64,000 bases of DNA, taken from a virus. Of this stretch, positions 7,402 to 15,538 are shown piece by piece (the stretch's first letter is position 1; every line of letters begins with the position of its first letter). Location of the stretch: positions 16,533 to 80,532 of IMG/VR virus record IMGVR_UViG_3300020171_000003; one strand, 5' to 3'. The notes beneath the pieces were generated by a model. The model was not told the DNA's origin and made no database searches. It saw nothing but the letters and a program-made list of their open reading frames with translations. Both the position numbers and the translations under genes were made by a program.

Positions 7402-8958
7402 TTAATCTTTTTTTACTATTTTTATGAGGGAATCTAAATGTGTTTGTCCAACGTGAATATTCTGGAGAATAGTGACTTGCTTGTTTTCATCAAAGTACTT
7501 ATGTCGATGGGCGATCAAACCAACTCGCATCCGGCCTGCTTTCTTTTCTTCATTACTTTGGTTCAATCCAAATAGCACATCGACATGACCAAGCTTACCA
7601 ATCCATCTTGCTGAATGCTTTGATTTAATGCTTTCAGCTTCTAAGCCTTCTCTTGTTACTTGAGTAGGAGTAATAACGGTCATTTTTTTATCTTGACCTA
7701 AAGAAGACAAAGCCATCCAAGATTGATCTTCTTTTTCTACACCAACAAGATTGTCTCGTTCTGCTTTTAAAATATCTACATAATCAATAATGAGAATATC
7801 CGGAATAAAGTTTTCATACTTTTCAAGTTGGGATAGCGATTGATATATATCCTTCACATTTGCAGTAAATTTAGGAAAAGACATGAACCGTATTCTATTA
7901 CCGTATATTTTATTAATTTGCTCTATTTTCTTAGCTACCGTAGGGTAAAGAAAATCATCCCATTCTTTTTCTATGAACCAAGAATCAAGTTCAAATTCAT
8001 TTTTATATTCTGGATGATCTTTACAAAAAGTACAAGGCTCATACGTTGAGGAACCAAAATTGAATTTCTCAACATCTGGTTTAATACTATCGACCAATAA
8101 AGAAACTCTACTGAATCTACCCGGCTTTATACAAGATCCTATTTGGTTCTTAGCACAATCCCACACAGGCATCAAATTCATTTCTTTTTTTATTTTTAAA
8201 ACAGGATCAATAGAAGGAGAAAGTCTTTTTATTAAACGTCCGGTCATTTCTGTAGGAGACATTTCAAGCGATATGAAAGCAACACGTTTGCCGGATAGTA
8301 ATCCTATTACACCCAAATCTAACGCAAAGAATGTTTTGCCTCTTTTAAATGGAGCAGATATACCAACTAACCAACCTCTTTTAATATTCCCAAGAAACTC
8401 ACCAAGATCACCAGGCATTAATAAAAATTCGTCTTTATCTTCTTCAAACACTTTGAAAACTTCATCATCAGACAAAGGGTTTATCCATCTGTTCGTTAAT
8501 TTTACAATAGGTTTGATATTCAAGAATACTGCTTCTGCTTCTTTAACTCGGTCTTGCTCTAATAAATAGCTGATTTCTTTCATGCGCTGTTCCATCTCCT
8601 GCTTTGTGAAATATTCAATAGCAGTATCAATGGCTGAAGGAGCGTTAATTGCTTTACCAGAAGCTTCATATAATTCATTTAGTTCTAATAGGATTGTTTC
8701 AATTGCTTCCACATCTTCTGATTTTAATTGGGTACTTTTTTTAATAAACACATTGTTCATATCATTTTCAGGAACTTCTCCATAAAGTTCATAATATGAT
8801 TTAACCCATTTAGCAATTGTTTTCAAGTGAGGGTTTAAAAAATAATTTATATTGAAACTTTCGTATATACCAGTGAAAAATTCTTTTGATACAATCATGC
8901 TTAGGATTATCCGCTTCTCTATAACAACATCTATCTTTTTCCGTTGAATAAGGGCCAT
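7402..8958 (-). CDS. DnaB-like replicative helicase
   Basis: The 518-residue product is a RecA-fold helicase of the DnaB group, expected to unwind DNA ahead of the phage replisome. The N-terminal helical domain (1-150) is followed by a Walker A loop APFKRGKT at residues 202-209 and a Walker B strand ILIIDYVDIL near 390, the IIDY form being typical of DnaB. Between them is an extra segment with Cys268, Cys276, Cys309 and Cys312 that could bind zinc and is not usual in DnaB. It is the third gene of the initiator operon. Confidence 0.85.
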   Translation of the reverse strand: MALIQRKKIDVVIEKRIILSMIVSKEFFTGIYESFNINYFLNPHLKTIAKWVKSYYELYGEVPENDMNNVFIKKSTQLKSEDVEAIETILLELNELYEASGKAINAPSAIDTAIEYFTKQEMEQRMKEISYLLEQDRVKEAEAVFLNIKPIVKLTNRWINPLSDDEVFKVFEEDKDEFLLMPGDLGEFLGNIKRGWLVGISAPFKRGKTFFALDLGVIGLLSGKRVAFISLEMSPTEMTGRLIKRLSPSIDPVLKIKKEMNLMPVWDCAKNQIGSCIKPGRFSRVSLLVDSIKPDVEKFNFGSSTYEPCTFCKDHPEYKNEFELDSWFIEKEWDDFLYPTVAKKIEQINKIYGNRIRFMSFPKFTANVKDIYQSLSQLEKYENFIPDILIIDYVDILKAERDNLVGVEKEDQSWMALSSLGQDKKMTVITPTQVTREGLEAESIKSKHSARWIGKLGHVDVLFGLNQSNEEKKAGRMRVGLIAHRHKYFDENKQVTILQNIHVGQTHLDSLIKIVKKD

Positions 8959-8969
8959 TGAGTATCTTT

Positions 8970-10322
8970 CTATGCTGTTTTATGATAGGAACTGTCATAC
9001 CAATCCTGATTCTCCAATATAAGTCTTTGTCTTTCTTTTTCTTCTCTTTCCATATCTTGCTTGATAACTTCCGGATCTATTTTTTGTGTTGGTACTGCTT
9101 TACTCAATAGTCCACGCTTTTCACAGAAATCAGGGAAGACTCTTTTCCAGGTTCTTTCTGAACATAGATGGCCAGGAGAAGGTTTAACTGTATCAGGCAA
9201 GCTTTCTGCTATAGAAAGAAAATATAATTCTGCCATTTCATATAAATTACGAGTAGTTATGAATCTGTTTTGATTTTCATTATACCAACGATGGAATTGA
9301 TTTGAAGCTAAACGGAGTTTTTCTTCTTCTGTTGCAAGGAAGATATGATTTTTAGTCCATTGATTTTCTTTTATAAGTAATTCAGTAAGATAGGCTGTTA
9401 ATTTAGGATTAATATCTGTATAAAGTTTCTCAATCGGCTTTGGTTTATACTGTAAGTATCGAATGAATGGACATTTTAGTGAAGTAGCATTCCAATTCCA
9501 TAGAAAGGACAATAATGTATATTTAATGGGTTTTCTATCAGGAGAAGCACCGTGATCTATTTGCATTGCTAATTTATAATTATCTACTGACGTTTGGAAA
9601 TCTTCTAAAGACAATGTATATCCTGGCATTACATTTTTATTATCAAAGAATGAGCCGGAAATCATTGTACGCAATGTTTGAGTGATTTGATCAAATGTTT
9701 TTGAGACCCTTCTTGTTTTACTATAATGTTCTTCCCAATAATTTACATATGGAGCAATATCTTCTGGACAAGAATCTACTGTATTATTATTTAAATAATC
9801 ATCCCGGGATTCTTTTAGACAATGTGTTAATTTTGTTTCACAAGAAGGCTCGCTTTGCGTACTCTTTTCTTTAGAAAAGACTATGCAGTCTTTTAGATTT
9901 TGATTAAGTCTTTTTCTAGTATACGAGGGAGCAAGTTGCGAGGTGATTTCAGTTTTAGAAGTAGCAGGATGCGAGGTGATTTCTTCACAGTCTTCTAATA
10001 TCGGATGAGCTAAAATATAATATCTGTTTGTTACATGAAGTCTATGGTTAGATCCTTCTGCTTTTTCTTTCCATATAAAATCTTGTTCTTCTAATCTTTT
10101 AATGCATCGAATTACTTGATCGGTACTTAATCCTACTGTATCAGCAATTGTTATTTGTTTAGGCCAAGCTATACCTTTATCATTTGAAAAGTTGTAAAGA
10201 CAAGCCCAGACTAATTTATCACTACTGTTTAATTCTTTATAGGCTGATAAAGATTTAGGTAATCTAAGAAAATGACGCATTGTTTTTTTATTAATATTAG
10301 GATATTTGGGTTCTGTTTTCAT
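8970..10322 (-). CDS. Replication initiation / helicase-loading-like HTH protein
   Basis: The 450-residue protein starts with a winged helix-turn-helix (residues 15-100; LSSTDQ-like recognition region GLSTDQVIRCIKRLEEQ) of the kind found in phage O-type initiators and replisome organisers, then a variable linker (110-170) and a helical C-terminus that may contact the helicase encoded just downstream. It overlaps the preceding HTH gene by ATGA. Origin binding is inferred from the domain and neighbourhood. No origin iterons are obvious inside the gene. Confidence 0.65.
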   Translation of the reverse strand: MKTEPKYPNINKKTMRHFLRLPKSLSAYKELNSSDKLVWACLYNFSNDKGIAWPKQITIADTVGLSTDQVIRCIKRLEEQDFIWKEKAEGSNHRLHVTNRYYILAHPILEDCEEITSHPATSKTEITSQLAPSYTRKRLNQNLKDCIVFSKEKSTQSEPSCETKLTHCLKESRDDYLNNNTVDSCPEDIAPYVNYWEEHYSKTRRVSKTFDQITQTLRTMISGSFFDNKNVMPGYTLSLEDFQTSVDNYKLAMQIDHGASPDRKPIKYTLLSFLWNWNATSLKCPFIRYLQYKPKPIEKLYTDINPKLTAYLTELLIKENQWTKNHIFLATEEEKLRLASNQFHRWYNENQNRFITTRNLYEMAELYFLSIAESLPDTVKPSPGHLCSERTWKRVFPDFCEKRGLLSKAVPTQKIDPEVIKQDMEREEKERQRLILENQDWYDSSYHKTA

Positions 10323-10681
10323 TTTGTCCTTTCTATAGAGTTATTCGGGTCTATTCCGTCAGGCCATCCTCCTTTATAAATATCATGATCATAAAAGTCA
10401 AAATGGATTTTAGAATTATTTTCAAGACAGGGTTCGGTAGTAATAAATAATTTATCTTCTAAAACAGAAATACATTTGAGGATTGTTGTTACAGGAAGAC
10501 CAGAAAATTTACTAATTTCCTCTAAGGACAGATCTAAAGATTCTTGCAGGTAAAGGGCAACTAATACAAATTTTTCATCACTGGTTAAAATATTGGTTTG
10601 GAATAAAGCTTTGGGAAAATCGACACAAAACATAATATCATTTGGGGGAATAATTGGATATTTCGGACCTTGTTTTGCCAT
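10319..10681 (-). CDS. Small winged-HTH protein, first gene of initiator operon
   Basis: The 120-residue protein begins KQGPKYPIIPPNDIMFCVDF and has an HTH (LSLEEISKFSGLPVTTILKC, residues 52-71) arranged like the N-terminus of the 450-residue initiator immediately downstream. It looks like a shortened paralogue. It may regulate the operon or act with the initiator. Its mRNA leader contains the 16-base motif complementary to the small RNA encoded at 10794-10870. Confidence 0.65.
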   Translation of the reverse strand: MAKQGPKYPIIPPNDIMFCVDFPKALFQTNILTSDEKFVLVALYLQESLDLSLEEISKFSGLPVTTILKCISVLEDKLFITTEPCLENNSKIHFDFYDHDIYKGGWPDGIDPNNSIERTK

Positions 10682-10714
10682 TTTTATCTCCTTTTTTATT
10701 TATTTGTTACTGTG

Positions 10715-10744
10715 ACTATACTTTAAAAAATAAACTTTTGTCAA
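10715..10744 (-). promoter_or_regulatory. Promoter of the initiator-helicase operon
   Basis: TTGACA (10744-10739), an 18-base spacer and TATAGT (10720-10715) on the minus strand, about 35 bases before the start codon at 10681. Confidence 0.75.
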
Positions 10745-10758
10745 GATAAAAAAAGTTC

Positions 10759-10787
10759 TTGACAAACCAATTTAGTTTTTGTAATAT
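10759..10787 (+). promoter_or_regulatory. Divergent promoter for small RNA
   Basis: TTGACA (10759-10764), a 17-base spacer and TAATAT (10782-10787) on the plus strand, back to back with the initiator promoter (the two -35 boxes are 14 bases apart). No plus-strand gene follows, only a terminator 47 bases on. Confidence 0.7.
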
Positions 10788-10793
10788 GTAATC

Positions 10794-10870
10794 ACATTTT
10801 GTTTCTTTTTATTTATTTGTTCCATTCATCCTAAGAGGGTCTGTGTCAAAGCAGGCCCTCTCCTCTTTTT
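10794..10870 (+). ncRNA. Predicted ~77-nt regulatory RNA
   Basis: The stretch between the plus-strand promoter and a strong intrinsic terminator is too short and stop-rich to code. The RNA would carry UUUUUAUUUAUUUGUU in an unstructured 5' half, complementary to 16 bases directly upstream of the ribosome site of the divergent initiator mRNA, and would end in the 10-bp terminator hairpin. By analogy with plasmid and phage antisense RNAs it could limit initiator synthesis. That role is inferred. Confidence 0.5.
10834..10870 (+). terminator. Intrinsic terminator of the small RNA
   Basis: AGAGGGTCTG (10834-10843) pairs with CAGGCCCTCT (10852-10861), one G-T pair, 8-base loop, followed by CCTCTTTTT. 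The U-tract is on the plus strand only. It overlaps the last codons of the primase gene on the other strand. Confidence 0.8.
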
Positions 10871-11804
10871 AATAGATTTTTCCAAATATCATTTTTCTTA
10901 AACTCTTTACATCTTCTAATGAAAGTTCACCTGGATCGCCTTCTGATAATAAAAGTAGTTCAACATCTGTTATAGCATTAATTTGGTGAAGTAGATTGGT
11001 AGCTGGAATTTCTGCATCTTTATCAAACAAAATAAAGACCTTTTTATGTTTTCTTATTAATGAAACTTGATAATCAGTAAATTTTGTTCCAAAAGTACAA
11101 ACAAATCCGTCTCCTGTATTCCATACATCACCAGGTCCTTCTGTAACAATTATTATTTCTTTTGCTGTATCATAATTATAAAGTAATTCTTTAATATCTT
11201 GGACACTATATTCTACCGGAGCATTTTTGTATGGTAATTTAGGATTTTTGTTTGTTGCCCTTGTTGTATAAGAAAGTATTTTACCTCTTTGTATAACTGG
11301 AATGTATAAACGATTTGACCAGTCTCTTTCACCAGGTCCTATACAATTCAATTTAAATTTATTATAGATATATTCTGCATCAAGATTTCTGGATTCTAAA
11401 TATCGTTTATGGATTGTTTGTAATTCTGAAATAAGCTTGAAGTCATGCTTCAAATTCCTCACAAGGACCGCATCTGTCCTGTCATAGTTCTTTAGATTTT
11501 CAAGTGAAAGAGTGTTTGCATACGTTTTCACTAGACTAATGATTTGGGAAAAAGATTTACGCTCAATTTTCATTATATACTTAGTGATACTTCCCTTGGC
11601 AGGACACCTCCAACAGTTAATTCCTTTTGAATATAGGTTTATTCCCAAATGCTGTGAGGGATCTCCATCAGGACAAAAAGGACAGTTAACACCAATCCAT
11701 CCCTCAGCAATATTCTTCTCACCCTCTTGTTGATAAAGAATATGTTTATCATCAAGGTATTTTTCTACATCAAATTTCTCTATGTCAAAAGGAGTGAGTT
11801 CCAT
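10869..11804 (-). CDS. DnaG-type primase with zinc finger and Toprim domain
   Basis: The 311-residue protein should make RNA primers for replication. It has a CHC2-type zinc finger near the N-terminus (Cys41, Cys44, then His52 and Cys64/Cys67) and a Toprim fold in the second half: IIIVTEGPGDVWNTG near residue 215 supplies the conserved Glu, and VFILFDKDAEI near 258 the Asp-x-Asp. It is about half the length of cellular DnaG, lacking the C-terminal helicase-binding domain, as in several phage primases. It overlaps the upstream gene by TAATG. Confidence 0.85.
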   Translation of the reverse strand: MELTPFDIEKFDVEKYLDDKHILYQQEGEKNIAEGWIGVNCPFCPDGDPSQHLGINLYSKGINCWRCPAKGSITKYIMKIERKSFSQIISLVKTYANTLSLENLKNYDRTDAVLVRNLKHDFKLISELQTIHKRYLESRNLDAEYIYNKFKLNCIGPGERDWSNRLYIPVIQRGKILSYTTRATNKNPKLPYKNAPVEYSVQDIKELLYNYDTAKEIIIVTEGPGDVWNTGDGFVCTFGTKFTDYQVSLIRKHKKVFILFDKDAEIPATNLLHQINAITDVELLLLSEGDPGELSLEDVKSLRKMIFGKIY

Positions 11805-12169
11805 TAGATTTCAATTTTCAACAACATGTTTAAAATATTTCTGGCGGCTCTTTTAGTTTCCTCTTCCTCGCTTGCGTTCATCCATTTTCTAAAAAGATTT
11901 GTTGAACCGTGTTGACATCTAATCCTTTGATTTTTATCTCCAGGCCATAAGCATTCTTGGCAACCCGCTATATCTGCTTCATCATCTTCATTTCTTAGAT
12001 ATTCACAAAAAGGACATTTATAGTTATAGACATGTTTCCATAATTTACCTTCTACCCAAAGATCGTTTATTATCCATCCTTTACTAGAAGAACCCGTCTC
12101 AGCAAGTCTATCCCACAAAATACAGCATTCAGTTAACGCCAAAATCTTTGTTTCTTCATTGATTTTCAT
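11804..12169 (-). CDS. Zinc-finger-like protein, unknown
   Basis: A 121-residue protein with CPFC near residue 52 and CQEC near 70, then Cys and His around 85, a possible four-ligand zinc site. The rest is helical. Its stop overlaps the primase start, so its expression is coupled to primase, and a DNA-metabolism role is plausible. No family recognised. Confidence 0.65.
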   Translation of the reverse strand: MKINEETKILALTECCILWDRLAETGSSSKGWIINDLWVEGKLWKHVYNYKCPFCEYLRNEDDEADIAGCQECLWPGDKNQRIRCQHGSTNLFRKWMNASEEEETKRAARNILNMLLKIEI

Positions 12170-12181
12170 TTCATTTCTCCT

Positions 12182-13552
12182 TTACATCCATCCCATGTTA
12201 AAGTAAGTTGTTAAACGATTGCCAAAATGCTCCACAAAAAATCTATGTGAGTTATCAAAAAAGTCCACAACAGTAAAAGACTTCTTTGTTTCCGTGACTC
12301 TAAATCCTCTTCCTATAAACTGAATAGTTTGAATTTCACTCTTACCTCCAGCTGCATTTATAACAACATCAAGAGAAGGCATATCAACTCCTTCTTTCCA
12401 AATAACAGAAGATACCACACAAAGATTATCCTTATTTTGTAAACTGTCTTTGATTTCATCCCTAACTTTTTCAGTAGAAGAACCCCAGACAAAAGGACAA
12501 CCAATCATCCGACTTAAAATTTCTCCATGTTCAACTCTTGTAACAAGAATGAGAACTGATTCTTTTTTAGCCATAAACTCTTTGGTTACAGAAACAATTA
12601 AATTATTTCTGATTTCGTTATTCACAATTCCAGAATTGTAAATTTCTGCATACTTTCCAAATGAAGCACTTATTTTATGATCGTAAGGAACTTTATACAA
12701 TTTTATGTACGGTTTTGCTATAATACCTTTTTCTATAGCTTCTTTGTTGGTAAGTTCTCCTAATATCGGTCCTAATAGTCCTTCACAACTCAATTCTTTT
12801 TCTCTTTCAGAAGGCTTTGTAGCTGTGAAACCAATCTTCATAGGAGCATCTAATTGTAATAGCAACTTACCATATTCACTATTAACAGAATTTACATGGT
12901 GAGCCTCATCAATTATTATTACATCAAACCAGTCTTCAAGTTCCTTTAGATTTTGCTTTTCAAAAGTCTGTATAGTAGAAACAGTTAACCGATAATCTTT
13001 ACTAAAAGCAGAATCACCTCCACCAAGAACTTGAATTTTATCTTTAAAAAATGGAATTTCTTTTACAATCTTTTTACTCGTTTGTTTCACAATATCTATG
13101 GTATGAGCCAACAATAAAATATTGTAATATTTCATTGCACTTATTACCCCCATAGTTATGATAGTTTTGCCTGAACCAGTAGGACTAATTATGACTCCTT
13201 GTTTTTCTTCAAGACCTTTTCGTATCAACCGGATTTGGTCTTCCCGAGGCAATAGCGTTTCAAGTTCAACTTTCGTTTCTTCAAAGTCGCAGATCTCTTC
13301 CTCAAACTCGCAAGGGATTTTCTTTTCTATCAGATAAGAAAGGACTCTATTCATATTACCGGATAAGATATATTTATTATTAGCATCTCCTGGGAACATA
13401 AAAGGTATTTCGGAAACTCTTTTCTCTTTTCGGAACGGTCCTTTAACCCAGAAGGCTTTTTGATACATCAAAACCGGTGCAACTAAAACAGAGTCTTTTC
13501 TGTCCACTGAGTAGTAGTTATTGTTTACTTTTTTAAATTTTATGGTTCTCAT
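12182..13552 (-). CDS. Superfamily II DEAH-box helicase (UvsW/RAD25-like)
   Basis: The 456-residue protein has Walker A SPTGSGKTI near residue 117, a DEAH box (VIIIDEAHHV) near 215, motif III-like FTATKPSE near 245 and the C-terminal motif VI region QFIGRGFRVTETKKS near 412. This arrangement is that of DNA-dependent ATPase/helicases such as phage T4 UvsW and the XPB group, used for recombination-dependent replication and fork repair. The start overlaps the upstream stop by ATGA. Confidence 0.85.
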   Translation of the reverse strand: MRTIKFKKVNNNYYSVDRKDSVLVAPVLMYQKAFWVKGPFRKEKRVSEIPFMFPGDANNKYILSGNMNRVLSYLIEKKIPCEFEEEICDFEETKVELETLLPREDQIRLIRKGLEEKQGVIISPTGSGKTIITMGVISAMKYYNILLLAHTIDIVKQTSKKIVKEIPFFKDKIQVLGGGDSAFSKDYRLTVSTIQTFEKQNLKELEDWFDVIIIDEAHHVNSVNSEYGKLLLQLDAPMKIGFTATKPSEREKELSCEGLLGPILGELTNKEAIEKGIIAKPYIKLYKVPYDHKISASFGKYAEIYNSGIVNNEIRNNLIVSVTKEFMAKKESVLILVTRVEHGEILSRMIGCPFVWGSSTEKVRDEIKDSLQNKDNLCVVSSVIWKEGVDMPSLDVVINAAGGKSEIQTIQFIGRGFRVTETKKSFTVVDFFDNSHRFFVEHFGNRLTTYFNMGWM

Positions 13553-13872
13553 GCTCTCCTTTTTAATTGGGATTTAACTATAATCCCATTGGTAGATCGT
13601 CTTCTTGCGGATTGAATTAAATCCTTTCCTTGTTTACATTTACATTGTCCTTTATTCTGTCTATGCAAGCAAACAGAAACATCTAACCAAGCATTGTCTG
13701 TATTGCACCAGAAGTTTTTTGATACACTAAACATGTCACAAATAGAATTATCACCGGTAATATACTTTGTTTTTATATCACAAAATCTTTCCGAATAAAC
13801 CGTTTTATCATTTTGTTTTACCAACTTTCTATCTACTGCTTTTTGAAAGGCAGTACAATATTGGCATTTCAT
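13549..13872 (-). CDS. Cysteine-rich small protein, unknown
   Basis: The 107-residue protein contains about ten cysteines, including CQYC at residues 3-6, a central C-x5-C and CKC near 79, followed by a strongly basic tail. It could bind one or two zinc ions and nucleic acid. It is translationally coupled on both sides (ATGA overlaps) to the ribbon-helix-helix gene and to the helicase. Confidence 0.6.
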   Translation of the reverse strand: MKCQYCTAFQKAVDRKLVKQNDKTVYSERFCDIKTKYITGDNSICDMFSVSKNFWCNTDNAWLDVSVCLHRQNKGQCKCKQGKDLIQSARRRSTNGIIVKSQLKRRA

Positions 13873-14039
13873 TGATAAGACCTCCTTACTAAAACCTCAA
13901 TGAATTTTGACATGCTTCGATTATCCAATTTTGATTCTTTTCTAATAATTTGGGCAACTTCTTTGGTAAGATAAAATGTAAGTCGCTCCGTTGTTTCTTG
14001 ATAACCAGGCTTCTTTATTACAATATTGTTTTTCAGCAT
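13869..14039 (-). CDS. Ribbon-helix-helix DNA-binding protein (56 aa)
   Basis: A short gene starting at ATG 14039 after AAAGGAGAAAAAT. The product has a beta strand ERLTFYLTKEVAQIIRKE (residues 18-35) followed by two helices including SMSKFIEVLVRRS, the size and pattern of Arc/CopG/MetJ-type repressors. As the first gene behind the promoter at 14083-14111 it is a good candidate to autoregulate the helicase-primase operon. Confidence 0.7.
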   Translation of the reverse strand: MLKNNIVIKKPGYQETTERLTFYLTKEVAQIIRKESKLDNRSMSKFIEVLVRRSYQ

Positions 14040-14082
14040 ATTTTTCTCCTTTAGTTAGTTTGTTTTTTTTTCTATCATATTG

Positions 14083-14111
14083 ATACTACACGATAATCAT
14101 AGGTTTGTCAA
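14083..14111 (-). promoter_or_regulatory. Promoter of helicase-primase operon
   Basis: TTGACA (14111-14106), a 17-base spacer and TAGTAT (14088-14083). It shares the phage-wide extended element AAAATAACTGTTGACA, here 14121-14106. Confidence 0.8.
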
Positions 14112-14160
14112 CAGTTATTTTCAGTCTATAGAATTTCTATAAAAATCAGATATTTCCTAT

Positions 14161-14197
14161 TAAAACCGACTCTCTACAATCGAGGAGAATCGACGGT
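14161..14197 (-). terminator. 37-bp repeat, copy 1; hairpin with T-tract on the minus strand
   Basis: Identical to 22035-22071. On the minus strand it can fold as CCGTCGATTCTC / GAGAGTCGG (nine pairs, two G-U) around a 10-base loop and is followed by TTTTA. Here it lies 53 bases beyond the stop of the gene at 14250, where a terminator would be expected. Confidence 0.55.
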
Positions 14198-14249
14198 AAG
14201 CACTTGACGCATATCAAGACATGCATGTTTTTCTGACCGTGCTTTTTCA

Positions 14250-14561
14250 TTAATCATTCTCCTGTTCGTATAAATCATATAATATTTGAATTTCTTCGGA
14301 ATTTTTTTTAATAAACTCCCTGGCTTCTTTTTCTGTGTTACATCGTTTTTTTAGTTCTATCCATCTAAAAGGAGCAGGTTCTTCTTTTGTTATTTCTTTT
14401 TTAATTTGAAAGTGGATACGGTATCTTTCTTCCCATAATCCTTTCCTTGATTCTCCTATAAAACCTACTACTTTCTTATTCCTTTTAATATCTGTGTGAT
14501 CTAATTCAAAGGATCTATATCTTCCTTCCGGTATATGTTTTTTAAAAGTAAAATTCTTCAT
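14250..14561 (-). CDS. Unknown 103-aa protein
   Basis: ATG 14561 is preferred to an in-frame codon 21 bases upstream because AAGGAGGATTA precedes it. Its start overlaps the preceding stop as TAATG. The product is charged, with beta-rich KVVGFIGESRKGLWEERYRI and a helical acidic C-terminus. No family recognised. It is the last gene of its operon before a probable terminator. Confidence 0.6.
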   Translation of the reverse strand: MKNFTFKKHIPEGRYRSFELDHTDIKRNKKVVGFIGESRKGLWEERYRIHFQIKKEITKEEPAPFRWIELKKRCNTEKEAREFIKKNSEEIQILYDLYEQEND

Positions 14562-14731
14562 TAATCCTCCTTCTCTATCCAACCATCTTTAATTAGTAAC
14601 TCCTCTACTTTATCAAAAGCTTTATCACCATAGATATGACAAGGACACTCAAAGAGTTTTAATTCAGGAAATAAAATACCACAAAATTCTTCACAAGGCA
14701 GTCCTAAATCATCCGGACAACAGTTTTCCAT
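14561..14731 (-). CDS. Small cysteine-rich protein
   Basis: A 56-residue product, MENCCPDDLGLPCEEFC at the start and FECPCHIYGDKAF later, with six to seven cysteines and a following helix ending DGWIEKED. It looks like a small zinc protein. The start overlaps the end of the 37-residue gene, and AAAAAAGGAT directly abuts the ATG, so coupled re-initiation is likely. A longer GTG-start version upstream is possible but has no ribosome site. Confidence 0.5.
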   Translation of the reverse strand: MENCCPDDLGLPCEEFCGILFPELKLFECPCHIYGDKAFDKVEELLIKDGWIEKED

Positions 14732-14822
14732 ATCCTTTTTTATTGTTTTTATTAAAATGAATATAAAAAGTAGCAAACAATTCCTTTTTTTCTTCACTTA
14801 ATCCGTTCCAGTTTGTTTTCAT
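14709..14822 (-). CDS. Very small gene, 37 aa
   Basis: ATG 14822 follows TAGGAGAATGATT, a good ribosome site, and codes for a Lys/Asn-rich peptide beginning MKTNWNGLSEEKKELFATFY. Its end overlaps the Cys-rich gene in another frame. It may be a real micro-protein or a leader for the next gene. Confidence 0.45.
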   Translation of the reverse strand: MKTNWNGLSEEKKELFATFYIHFNKNNKKGYGKLLSG

Positions 14823-14824
14823 AA

Positions 14825-15022
14825 TCATTCTCCTACCAATTCTTTATACTCTGTTTTAGATAAACTTTTATCTATAGCCATATTTATTTCAATTAATTCT
14901 TCTTCTATTGAATCTGGACCTTCTTCTGAAGTAGAAAAACAAAAGGAACAACCGTAATATTTTTTAGAATGAATATATCTTGTTTCACATTCACAATCCC
15001 AAAAATTAGGATTTGTAATCAT
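14825..15022 (-). CDS. Small zinc-ribbon protein
   Basis: The 65-residue product has CEC at residues 10-12 and CSFC at 25-28, matching a compact zinc ribbon, followed by an acidic helix. ATAGGAGGAATT precedes ATG 15022. Function unknown. Confidence 0.6.
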   Translation of the reverse strand: MITNPNFWDCECETRYIHSKKYYGCSFCFSTSEEGPDSIEEELIEINMAIDKSLSKTEYKELVGE

Positions 15023-15030
15023 AATTCCTC

Positions 15031-15489
15031 CTATTTTCCTAAGTAGATAACAGTTTCTTCTTGTTTTCCAAAGTTTTTAGCATAAACATGATCACCAGTA
15101 TAAATATCAATTGCCTTTTTAAATCTAGAGTTCATCAAGTCATTAACTCTCCGAACACCTACTCCTTTAATATAAACTCTACCGCCGAGCCAATGCATTA
15201 GATCTTCACTAACTGCACAAGTCCATCCTGATACAGGTTTCTCCATGATAGCAGTATTATCAGGATCATTGTTTGTTTCAGCTATACGGTTAGTATAAGC
15301 TGTTACTTTACATTGCTCTTTAATGGTATTTTTATTAATACCTTGTAAAATAACTGTTTGTTCCGGTTGTCTATTTTCTAAATAGATTATTCTATCTTCC
15401 AATTTATTAATTTTTGTATTCAAAATTCCTGTGATTATTGTTACATATATGGTTAATATCAAAATTGTAAAAACAGTAACCTCTTTCAT
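15031..15489 (-). CDS. Membrane-anchored 3D-domain protein (RlpA/MltA-barrel type)
   Basis: The 152-residue product has an N-terminal hydrophobic helix (residues 4-22), a short coiled linker, and from residue 58 a domain with CKVTAYTNR, GWTCAVSEDL, LGGRVYIKGVGVRRVNDL and AIDIYTG. This is the beta-barrel pattern of 3D (Asp-rich) domains found in cell-wall-acting proteins. It may modify peptidoglycan from the membrane. Its position among early genes, far from the lysis genes, is unusual. Confidence 0.65.
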   Translation of the reverse strand: MKEVTVFTILILTIYVTIITGILNTKINKLEDRIIYLENRQPEQTVILQGINKNTIKEQCKVTAYTNRIAETNNDPDNTAIMEKPVSGWTCAVSEDLMHWLGGRVYIKGVGVRRVNDLMNSRFKKAIDIYTGDHVYAKNFGKQEETVIYLGK

Positions 15490-15511
15490 TTCGGTATTCC
15501 TCCTTTATGAG

Positions 15512-15533
15512 AAAAGGACCCGAAGGCCCCTTT
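15512..15533 (-). terminator. Hairpin with UUCG tetraloop
   Basis: On the minus strand AAAGGGGCC and GGTCCTTTT flank a TTCG loop, giving nine pairs with two G-U. It follows the stop of the DUF932-like gene by a few bases. The U-tract is inside the stem, so termination may be partial. Confidence 0.6.
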
Positions 15534-15538
15534 CCTGA

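Larger units (their letters stand above)
10693..10821. repeat. 16-bp direct repeat shared by initiator mRNA leader and small RNA
   Basis: TTTTTATTTATTTGTT occurs at 10693-10708 and again at 10806-10821, same orientation. The first copy is the complement of the leader just upstream of the AAGGAG site of the gene at 10319-10681. The second is in the sense strand of the predicted small RNA. Confidence 0.75.
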
